Assembly: GCF_024462815.1 (NCBI RefSeq)
Contig: NZ_JANGCG010000022.1
Span: 1 to 37,057 of the forward strand
Source: Gemmiger formicilis
Lineage (GTDB): Bacteria; Bacillota; Clostridia; Oscillospirales; Ruminococcaceae
Direction: 5' to 3'
DNA length: 37,057 nucleotides
In this document: positions 1 to 6,292 of the stretch, piece by piece
Position numbering within the stretch: position 1 is the first letter of the stretch
Layout of the letters: each line of letters starts with the position of its first letter
Made by a program: the position numbers and the translations under genes
Notes under the pieces: model-generated
What the model saw: the letters and a program-made list of their open reading frames with translations, nothing else
What the model was told of the DNA's origin: nothing
Databases searched by the model: none

Positions 1-50
1 CGTTTGGGTTCTTGGCTGTCATCTGCCAGAACGGGTATTTGATGATAACG
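1..50 (-). pseudogene. sirTM: C-terminal fragment of interrupted host SirTM sirtuin (runs off left edge)
   Basis: Read on the minus strand, this edge encodes a peptide beginning PVIIKYPFWQMTAKNPN. It matches the C-terminal part of the intact sirtuin at 13908-14771, which reads TPTIVKFSFWRMANEWPDAT at the same place. It is the piece missing from the sirtuin at 14885-15562, which stops resembling the family right after NTPV. Joining base 50 to base 14885 through one GG (CC on the coding strand) gives codons for Gly-Tyr-Asn-Thr-Pro-Val-Ile-Ile-Lys without a frame change. The rest of this fragment lies outside the window. With no start of its own it is not expected to make a functional protein. 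Confidence 0.8.
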
Positions 51-74
51 GGCGTGTTTTGTTTATCGCGCGCC
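51..74. other. attL: left element end with GG core and inverted repeat
   Basis: The core GG is 51-52, followed by C53 and the terminal repeat GTGTTTTGTTTATCGCGC. Bases 1-50 are host sirtuin sequence. The inverted partner is at the right end. Confidence 0.75.
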
Positions 75-82
75 GCATAGAC

Positions 83-615
83 TTATGCTCCCGCAGCCGC
101 AATAGCTCCTGCTTCTGCAAGCAGCTTCGCATTCCTGCGAAGTCCGGGAGTCTGCAAGTTTTCGCCATCCATGGAACCAACTTTTCCGATGAAGCGGTAG
201 TGAATATCCACCCGCATAATGATTTGTCCGTCTACCACTTCTTTTTCATGCACCACGATCTTCTCGACCAAGGTATGCAGAATTTCGGCGGTTACTTCGG
301 TGATGTTGGTATATCGTTCTACCAAGTCCGCAAATTCTTTTGCGCTGCGGGCTTTTCTCACATAAGCAGATAGCTGCGTCTGAATTTCCGTATAGTGCGT
401 TTTCAGTTCTGTCATTTCAGCTTCATAGTTGGCAGACATAGCGGCGTAGCGTTCATCGGAAAGCCGACCAAACACATGATCCTCATAGATTCGCTGAAGC
501 AGTGTGTCAAGCTCGTCTAATCTGCGCTTGCAGGCATCAGCTTCTCTCTGCTGAGATGCTTTTGTGCCGTTCCATTCACGCTCCGAAAGTTGGATAAGAT
601 CCGCAATGCGCAGAG
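83..615 (-). pseudogene. 5'-truncated large serine recombinase (DUF4368-type C-terminal part)
   Basis: About 175 residues match the C-terminal half of Tn4451/TnpX-like serine recombinases. There is a coiled-coil stretch (KRRLDELDTLLQRIYEDHVFG, then RLSDERYAAMSANYEAEM) followed by a DUF4368-like end with VEKIVVHEKEVVDGQIIMRV and DIHYRFIG. The serine-resolvase catalytic domain and zinc-ribbon region are absent. Recognisable homology ends near base 605-615, and the DNA beyond it is the oriT and relaxase module, so this is a deletion junction and not a frameshift. The open frame continues to base 700 but that leader is not recombinase-like. The gene reads toward the left end, as expected for the element's own integrase. 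It cannot catalyse recombination as it stands. Confidence 0.8.
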
Positions 616-672
616 CTTGAGTTGGAAACGCTGAAATCTGAGTTGAAGCGTAAGTTCGCAAGCAGTCCGTAA
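604..672 (+). pseudogene. C-terminal remnant of an unidentified small coiled-coil protein
   Basis: A plus-strand frame ends ELELETLKSELKRKFASSP and then TAA at 670-672, about 20 bases before the oriT. It has no start codon or RBS of its own and begins where recombinase homology on the other strand stops. Relaxases of this type often follow a small charged protein, so this may be the tail of one. The identification is weak. Confidence 0.3.
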
Positions 673-691
673 GGGCTGCCGTTCTTCCCGA

Positions 692-763
692 AGGGCGCAC
701 TTATTCACCACCGCAAAGCGGCGGTGGTATCCCCTTCGGGGATCGTGCGCCCACTGCGGTGGG
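692..763 (-). other. oriT: Origin of transfer (oriT), RSF1010/R1162-like
   Basis: On the minus strand, TAAGTGCGCCCT (703 down to 692) is the nick-region core I recall for the R1162/RSF1010 MobQ family. Just 5' of it on that strand is a hairpin with 8-bp arms ACCACCGC (707-714) and GCGGTGGT (721-728), the same arrangement as in R1162, where an inverted repeat precedes the core. Further symmetry surrounds it: GGGCGCAC (693-700) pairs with GTGCGCCC (745-752), ATCCCC-TTC-GGGGAT sits at 729-743, and CCCAC-TGCG-GTGGG at 750-763. It lies about 145 bases upstream of the relaxase start. Confidence 0.75.
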
Positions 764-908
764 AAGATTTGCGGCACGGAACAGGTGTGCGCTTATATGC
801 TTCACACCATAGCCGTGCCGCTTGCTTTGCCCGGTGCGCCGGTCAAAGCAAAGGACGGAGGACGCGCAGGACGAGGGACGATGGACGGGAGCAGGTACGA
901 AAAGCGAG

Positions 909-2633
909 GTGATAAAAACGGCAATCTACCACTTTGAAGCGAAAGTCATCAGCCGTGGCGCTGGGCGCTCTGCTGTTGCCGCCGCAGCATATCAAAGCGG
1001 CGAGCAGCTTTACAACGATTATGACGGTATTACCCATGATTATACGAAGAAAACGGGCGTTCTGTTTTCCGAGATATTGCTGCCCGATATGGCCCCGGCT
1101 GAATGGGCAGATCGGCAGACTCTCTGGAATGCGGTAGAACAGGCCGAAAAAGCAAAAGACAGTCGGCTTGCCCGCCAGCTGATTGTTGCACTGCCCACGG
1201 AGCTGACCATGCAGGACTGGCAAGCAATGCTGCACCAGTTTGTGCTGGAAGAATGTGTTGCGAAAGGGATGTGCGCCGACTTCGCCATCCATGATACAGA
1301 TGGTCACAATCCGCACGCCCATATCATGCTGACCGTCCGCCCATTGGATGCCAATGGCAAATGGCAGGCAGAGACGCAGAAAGAATATCTCTGCCGCCGC
1401 GGAGAAGAAAAAGGGTTCACCGCAGCGGAGTTTCGGCAGGCACAATCTGAAGGTTGGGAAAAGCTCTATAAGTACCGCAATGAAAGCGGCGTTACCGGCT
1501 GGTTTACGCCCTCCGAAGCGGCTTTGCATCCGACATGGGAGCGCACCTCCAAGCAGCCGAAAGCCACCAAATTCGGGCGGCAAAATCCCATCTGCGAGGC
1601 GTGGAACAGTGAAGTGCAGCTTCTGGAATGGCGGGAACGCTGGGCAGAGTATATCAATCGCGCATTGGAGCAGCAACAGCGGTCCGAACGGGTTACACAT
1701 CTGAGCCATGCTGCATTGGGACTGAGCGAGCAGCCGACTGTCCATGAGGGGTATCATGCGCGCAATCTGGAAAAGCAGGGTATGATTGCTGACCGCTGCG
1801 AGCTGAATCGTCAGATACGGGCAGATAACAAACTGCTGCGCGAACTGAAATCCACGCTGCAAAAGCTGACCAAAGCCGCTGAATACAGCATCAGCCGCAT
1901 TGCTCAAGCGCTGGAAACGCTGCGAGATAAAATCATCGTTGCTGAATATCAGCTGATTCGCAACCACCGGCGTACCCGTGACTATCAGGAAACAAGGGAT
2001 AAGATTACACCAGTCTTACGAGATATTCACGCAGTAGAACAGCAAATTAAGGATAAATCTGCCGAACGCAAGAATATGCTGGCCGAGAAGAAAGCCTGCG
2101 GCATCCTGCATCCTATCCGTCTGCACCAGCTTTCCGGACAGATTGCAGCATTGACGGAAGAAATCGAAGAACTGCGCGATAAGAAGTCTATGCTGCTCGC
2201 TTCTCTGAACTGCCATAGCGACAGTGAAGCGCACAATATTAAAAAGCGGCTGGAAATCGTTGAGCAGAACCTCACGAAGCTGACCGAGCAGCATGAAAAA
2301 CTGACTGCCATGCGCGATGAAAGTGTCGCTGAGTTTGAGGCTGCCCACGCCGAAATTTGTCCAGAGGATATTGACTCCGTGAAAAATATCCGCATCGATA
2401 TTCGCCGTGAGCATACCCGAACGCTCTCCGCGAAGCTAAGGGAAACCTTTGGCAGCGACTATGACTACCGCGCTATGATGAGCGCCGAACGCAAGGCAGA
2501 TACCGTAATTGGCGAAACGACGGATAGCATTTCCGATAAAGCCATGCGGCGCGAATATGAGCGCCGGTATCCGCAACGGAAATCTAATAGGCAGAAGCAA
2601 AAGCACAATCATGATTTTGATATGAGCCGATAA
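909..2633 (+). CDS. MobA/MobL (MobQ-type) relaxase
   Basis: The DNA strand transferase nicks oriT and pilots the transferred strand during mobilisation. I chose the GTG at 909, giving about 574 residues, because the family starts just before AIYHFEAKVISRGAGRSAV; the upstream in-frame extension to 822 does not resemble the family. The N-terminal ~230 residues form the relaxase domain, with AAYQSGEQLYNDYDG, the KDSRLARQLIVALP segment and the metal-binding histidine motif IHDTDGHNPHAHIMLTVRP. The rest, from about residue 260, is charged and coiled-coil-like (KLTKAAEYSISRIAQALETL and similar), ending in a basic tail. The gene lies immediately downstream of the matching oriT and alone between it and a terminator. 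No mating-pair genes are present, so the element is mobilisable but not self-conjugative. Confidence 0.93.
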   Translation: MIKTAIYHFEAKVISRGAGRSAVAAAAYQSGEQLYNDYDGITHDYTKKTGVLFSEILLPDMAPAEWADRQTLWNAVEQAEKAKDSRLARQLIVALPTELTMQDWQAMLHQFVLEECVAKGMCADFAIHDTDGHNPHAHIMLTVRPLDANGKWQAETQKEYLCRRGEEKGFTAAEFRQAQSEGWEKLYKYRNESGVTGWFTPSEAALHPTWERTSKQPKATKFGRQNPICEAWNSEVQLLEWRERWAEYINRALEQQQRSERVTHLSHAALGLSEQPTVHEGYHARNLEKQGMIADRCELNRQIRADNKLLRELKSTLQKLTKAAEYSISRIAQALETLRDKIIVAEYQLIRNHRRTRDYQETRDKITPVLRDIHAVEQQIKDKSAERKNMLAEKKACGILHPIRLHQLSGQIAALTEEIEELRDKKSMLLASLNCHSDSEAHNIKKRLEIVEQNLTKLTEQHEKLTAMRDESVAEFEAAHAEICPEDIDSVKNIRIDIRREHTRTLSAKLRETFGSDYDYRAMMSAERKADTVIGETTDSISDKAMRREYERRYPQRKSNRQKQKHNHDFDMSR

Positions 2634-2634
2634 A

Positions 2635-2671
2635 AATTCCCGGCAGCTACGCTTTGTAACTGCTGGGAATT
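2635..2671. terminator. Bidirectional hairpin between relaxase and DUF4491
   Basis: Arms AATTCCCGGCAG (2635-2646) and CTGCTGGGAATT (2660-2671) pair with one wobble. The hairpin lies between the convergent ends of the relaxase and the seven-gene minus-strand operon, with A/T-rich flanks on both sides. Confidence 0.7.
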
Positions 2672-2687
2672 CCTTATTTGTTATAAA

Positions 2688-2975
2688 TCAATATTTCTTG
2701 TTTCTTTTGGGGAACCATCCCTTTGCCACTCTGCGCTCCTGTTCGACAACCTCTCGGATTCCCCAGAGTGCTGAAAAACCAAATAATGCAAGCAGTACGC
2801 TGATTTCTATATTATCCGTAAGCATGGATACGCAAATGAATATAAACCCGATAATTGCAAAAATGAGGATGCATATTCTTTTTCCAAGCAGATACTCCCC
2901 TTTAATGACAATGAAGTGCCACAGTCCAATTATAGCAAGTGAAATCAATCCAACTATGATTCCAGAATAATTCAT
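2688..2975 (-). CDS. DUF4491 family small membrane protein
   Basis: This 95-residue protein has about three hydrophobic helices (GIIVGLISLAIIGLWHFIVI, then ICILIFAIIGFIFICVSML, then ISVLLALFGFSALWGI) and a basic C-terminal tail with GWFPKRNKKY. Length, the opening MNYSGIIVGL and the EVVEQERRVAKGWFPK ending match DUF4491 as I remember it. The function is unknown. The ATG lies three bases after the iron-sulfur subunit's stop, and its ribosome site GGAGGAG is formed by that gene's last codons, so translation is probably coupled. It is the last gene of the cad-fumarate reductase operon. Confidence 0.75.
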   Translation of the reverse strand: MNYSGIIVGLISLAIIGLWHFIVIKGEYLLGKRICILIFAIIGFIFICVSMLTDNIEISVLLALFGFSALWGIREVVEQERRVAKGWFPKRNKKY

Positions 2976-2978
2976 TAC

Positions 2979-3680
2979 TTATCTCCTCCAAATAGCTGCT
3001 GCATTGGAGCGAACCGTAAGCTCCTCGACAGGAATATGTGCCGGACAAATATCCTGACAGGATAGAGATTTCCCGCAGCCATCAAAGAAAGCCGCTTTAT
3101 ACTTGGCGGACAGTTCTTCTCTGTGGGAGTGATCCTGTTCTTCGTTCAGAATGCGATATACATTCACCGGGGCAATAGCACCCGCAAAGCTGCCTTCTGC
3201 GGAGAAGTTGGGGCACACCTCAAGACAGCAGCCACACATCAGGCACCGGGCAGACTGATACCGTGCTTCATGGGTATATTCTGCCAGATAAGCATCGCTT
3301 TTCAGCCAAAGCTCTATCTTTTTCATGTTTTCAAACAGAATGGAACGGTCAACTACCAGATCCTTTACCAGCGGAAATTTACTCAGCGGCTCCAAGGTAA
3401 CCGTTGTGCCTTTCAGCGTATTCAAAAACACGGAGCAGGCAAGGCGCGGAACGCCGTTGATACGCATGGCGCAGGCACCGCACTTGCGAACCATGCAGCC
3501 GCACTCCCAACTGATCGGCTTCGCCGGATTGCCGAAGGCATCTGTCAGGGGCATCCTGCCATTCAGTTCATTGAGGACTGCGGCAACAGAAGCATCTGCC
3601 GAACCATCGTAGGAAAATTCCTGCCAATAGGATTTTGTGTCCGGCGCAGACTGACGCTTGATCCGAATTTGATATGCCAT
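2979..3680 (-). CDS. frdB: Fumarate reductase/succinate dehydrogenase iron-sulfur subunit
   Basis: The 233-residue electron-transfer subunit carries electrons between the membrane cytochrome and the flavoprotein. The N-terminal ferredoxin-like domain has 2Fe-2S ligands in CGCMVRKCGACAMRINGVP followed by RLAC. The C-terminal domain has the 4Fe-4S motif CLMCGCCLEVCPN and a third cluster motif around SLSCQDICPAHIPVEEL. Length and cluster order fit FrdB/SdhB. It starts six bases after the flavoprotein stop. Frd and Sdh cannot be separated by this subunit alone; the fumarate reductase call rests on the flavoprotein and an anaerobic host. Confidence 0.9.
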   Translation of the reverse strand: MAYQIRIKRQSAPDTKSYWQEFSYDGSADASVAAVLNELNGRMPLTDAFGNPAKPISWECGCMVRKCGACAMRINGVPRLACSVFLNTLKGTTVTLEPLSKFPLVKDLVVDRSILFENMKKIELWLKSDAYLAEYTHEARYQSARCLMCGCCLEVCPNFSAEGSFAGAIAPVNVYRILNEEQDHSHREELSAKYKAAFFDGCGKSLSCQDICPAHIPVEELTVRSNAAAIWRR

Positions 3681-3686
3681 TTGCGC

Positions 3687-5237
3687 TCACCGCCTTTCCG
3701 GAACAGCGTCCCACGAGATATGAACCGTCTGCCCGTCATAATACGCCGCCGTTGTTTTGTGAAACTCGGCGTCATTGCGCTGGGGATAGTCCGAACGCCA
3801 ATGCGCTCCACGGCTTTCATTCCTTGCCAGCGCACTTTTCAGCACGGCCTGCCCCAGCAGCGGCAGACTGCCGTGCATTCCGGCAATTTGGGTCAAAGCA
3901 TCCTGCATGGTATCTCCGCTACGCACAACGCCCAGTGCATGGAGCAGGATACGGTTCAGCTCTGCCTTGTCCTGCGGTTCGCAGGGCAGGACAGCGTTGC
4001 TTGGTTGAATCGAAACAGCTCTTTTTGATGCAGATTCTGCTTCTGCGCAGGCCGTCTGCGCTGCCACTCTGCCGCCGTACAGTGCGCCAAGCAGCGAGTT
4101 TCCGCCCAGCCGGTTTGCTCCGTGATACAGGGCGCAGCATTCTCCGGCTGCATAGAGATTTTGCACACCTGTCCGATGCTGCGCGTCCACCCGGATACCG
4201 CCCATGAAATAATGAATACCGGGGCTGACGGAAATCGGTTCCTTTCGGATGTCCTCACCTAAGTAAACCCTGCAATCCTCTGCCAGACCGGAAAGCTTTT
4301 TCTCGTATACATCCGGTGCAAGGCCGGTCATATCCAAGAATACTTCACTCTGCTGCCGGACTGTCCAAATCTCTCTTGCAGTGATGTCGCGGGGCATCAG
4401 GTTCCCCAGCTCCGGATATTTTTCCTCCATGAAATACCACGGCTTTCCGTCCCGCATGGCAAAGAGTCTGCCACCCTCTCCGCGGGCCGCTTCGCTGATG
4501 AGCATTCGCTTGCCGCCGATTGGTACGGTGGTAGGGTGATACTGAATCATTTCCAGATTTGCCATCGGAACACCCAATCGGAACAGCTCTGCCGTGACCG
4601 TCCCTGTATTGAACAAAGAGCCGGTGGTGTCACCAAATAGGCCGTGCATTCCGCCCGTGGCAATGATAACGGCATCTGCGGACAGCGTCAGACGCTCCCC
4701 AGAATATCGGTCACGAACAACACAGCCGCAGCAGGCTGCATCCTCCATGAGCAGCGTGACAAAATCGTGATGACTGAGCCTTTTAACGGCTCCGTTCTCT
4801 TCCTGCTCCCGCGCAGCATCAATCAGTGCGGTCATGATTTGCTTGCCGGTGTCGCTCTGGGCAAAAGCAGTGCGCTTCTTCTTTTGACCGCCGAAATTGC
4901 GCAGATCCGGCTCATCGATTCCGCTGGTGTTAAACTGAACGCCGATGCGATGCAGCCACCGGACAAGCTCCGGCGCTGCATGGGTCAGATTCCAGACTGC
5001 GTTTTCGTCCGCAAGGCCGCAGGCAGCATGGATTGTATCTGCGTAATGCTGTTCCGGACTGTCATCCTCGCCTTTGGTGTTCAAGGCAGCATTGATGCCA
5101 CCCTCTGCCATGACGGACTGCGCCCGTTCGGAGGGATAGGCGGACACCAGTACGACTTTGTTGCCGTTTTCAGAGGTCTGCAAGGCTGCGGAAAGCCCCG
5201 CAAGACCAGCGCCGATAATAACGATTTTCTTTTTCAT
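3687..5237 (-). CDS. frdA: Fumarate reductase flavoprotein subunit, non-covalent FAD type
   Basis: The 516-residue catalytic subunit interconverts fumarate and succinate. The FAD-binding fold starts at once (IVIIGAGLAGLSAAL). Active-site segments are present: QYHPTT, SEAARGEGGRLF, MPRDITAREI, HYFMGGIRVD and GANRLGGNSLL. The position of the histidine that covalently holds FAD in classical Frd/Sdh (RSHTVAAEGG in E. coli FrdA) is glutamine here (Gln40 in RAQSVMAEGG). FAD should therefore be bound non-covalently, which in FrdA mutants favours fumarate reduction over succinate oxidation. I chose ATG 5237, which overlaps the cytochrome stop as ATGA; an in-frame GTG at 5249 is less likely. L-aspartate oxidase is the main alternative, but the B and C subunits beside it argue for fumarate reductase. 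Confidence 0.88.
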   Translation of the reverse strand: MKKKIVIIGAGLAGLSAALQTSENGNKVVLVSAYPSERAQSVMAEGGINAALNTKGEDDSPEQHYADTIHAACGLADENAVWNLTHAAPELVRWLHRIGVQFNTSGIDEPDLRNFGGQKKKRTAFAQSDTGKQIMTALIDAAREQEENGAVKRLSHHDFVTLLMEDAACCGCVVRDRYSGERLTLSADAVIIATGGMHGLFGDTTGSLFNTGTVTAELFRLGVPMANLEMIQYHPTTVPIGGKRMLISEAARGEGGRLFAMRDGKPWYFMEEKYPELGNLMPRDITAREIWTVRQQSEVFLDMTGLAPDVYEKKLSGLAEDCRVYLGEDIRKEPISVSPGIHYFMGGIRVDAQHRTGVQNLYAAGECCALYHGANRLGGNSLLGALYGGRVAAQTACAEAESASKRAVSIQPSNAVLPCEPQDKAELNRILLHALGVVRSGDTMQDALTQIAGMHGSLPLLGQAVLKSALARNESRGAHWRSDYPQRNDAEFHKTTAAYYDGQTVHISWDAVPERR

Positions 5238-5773
5238 AGCTGCTGCCACCCCACATAATAAAGAATAACCGCAGCGGCGGAAAACAGGAAAATCACCGAT
5301 AGAATCAGATAGAGATCGCCCCGCCGTTCCCGAAACCGGATAATACCAAGGGACACCAGCAGCGGGCGAATGTTGATCATCAGATGCACCGCCAGCGATG
5401 CAATCAGCAGCAGCTGCGCAATCAGCTTGACCGTGGTAAACGGAAACAGGATATAGGCACCGTCCTGCACACCGCCGAACAGTCCGATATGGAAAAACAT
5501 CAGAATGAGAATCGCAAATCCGCTGGCGCGTCTTGCCCAGAACATAGCATTCTGTTTTCGATAATGATTGGGGCTATTTTTCTCTGCCCGGAGTGTCTGC
5601 ACGGTCAAAATGATGCCGATTCCTGCATGAACCGCAAGAACAGCCACGCCCACCCATGCAAGAATTTTCCCGGCATTGCTGCCGATGCCGAGCAGCATAA
5701 AGCTGCCCATGATGCCGTGAAGCAGGAAAATCACCAGCAGAAGAACAGAGAGAATGGTATTCAGCTTTCGCAT
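5234..5773 (-). CDS. Fumarate reductase/succinate dehydrogenase cytochrome b membrane anchor
   Basis: This 179-residue integral membrane protein has about five hydrophobic helices. Histidines suitable as haem or quinone ligands lie within or at the ends of helices: LLHGIMGSF, AVHAGIGIIL, MFFHIGLFGG and LAVHLMINIRP. A single larger anchor with several helix histidines fits a one-subunit di-haem anchor better than the paired small anchors. It anchors the FrdAB module to the membrane and connects it to quinone, so the complex would act at the inner face of the membrane. Its stop codon overlaps the frdA start by four bases. Confidence 0.82.
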   Translation of the reverse strand: MRKLNTILSVLLLVIFLLHGIMGSFMLLGIGSNAGKILAWVGVAVLAVHAGIGIILTVQTLRAEKNSPNHYRKQNAMFWARRASGFAILILMFFHIGLFGGVQDGAYILFPFTTVKLIAQLLLIASLAVHLMINIRPLLVSLGIIRFRERRGDLYLILSVIFLFSAAAVILYYVGWQQL

Positions 5774-5780
5774 ATCCTGT

Positions 5781-6281
5781 TCACCTCATTTCTGTGCTGT
5801 GCAGCGTGATACAGTCCGCATCGGCTACGGATTCGGCATCCATCAGATCTGCGGAGAAAAGCAGCAGCAGATATTGTCCGCTTACGGCTCTGGAACGCAA
5901 CATGGTAGCACTGCATTCTTTCACCTGAATATCCAGTCCCGATTCCCGCAGAGTTTGGCATACCTTTTCCGCATACCGAATCAATGCGTAATCCGTATCA
6001 CTGACATAGAGTTTCAGCTTTTCCGATGGGGCTGATACTGATTCATCCTCGCCGGAAATCATGTCTTTCAGTTCCGTGCGGAATCCGGAATCCGGCAGCT
6101 CTGCGGCGTTGATGCAAAACACATAATCTCCGCTGAGCTGTGCAGAAGCCTGCTCCGCTTTCTTTGCCTTTGGTGTCGCGCCGCTGATTGCATCCACCAG
6201 TGACGGCGGTGAATGCAGCAGCGCGCCAAAGCCTGCCAGCAGTGCCACAACCACTGCCAAAAGAATCAGCCTGCGCTTCAT
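5781..6281 (-). CDS. Exported or membrane-anchored protein of unknown function, DAISGAT motif
   Basis: The 166 residues open with a basic N-terminus and one hydrophobic helix (KRRLILLAVVVALLAGFGAL), so the protein is exported or anchored. There is no lipobox cysteine. Just after the helix comes SLVDAISGATPKAKK. DxISGAT resembles the ApbE flavinylation motif of FMN-binding domains, but the roughly 70-residue domain that normally precedes it is absent, so this may be coincidence. The remainder (YVFCINAAELPDSGF, LKLYVSDTDYALIRYAEKVC) does not match a family I recognise. It sits 11 bases after cadA and 7 bases before the cytochrome gene, bridging the metal-export and fumarate reductase parts of the operon. 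Confidence 0.6.
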   Translation of the reverse strand: MKRRLILLAVVVALLAGFGALLHSPPSLVDAISGATPKAKKAEQASAQLSGDYVFCINAAELPDSGFRTELKDMISGEDESVSAPSEKLKLYVSDTDYALIRYAEKVCQTLRESGLDIQVKECSATMLRSRAVSGQYLLLLFSADLMDAESVADADCITLHSTEMR

Positions 6282-6292
6282 GGCAACACCTC

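Noticed and set aside
822..908. Upstream extension of the relaxase to TTG 822
   Set aside because: The 29 extra residues do not resemble the family. The GTG at 909 fits family starts better.
843..1967. 374-codon minus-strand frame
   Set aside because: It lies antisense to the relaxase, which has clear motifs on the plus strand.
5781..6281. Calling this gene an FMN-binding domain protein
   Set aside because: Only the short SGAT-like motif is present; the preceding FMN_bind fold is missing.
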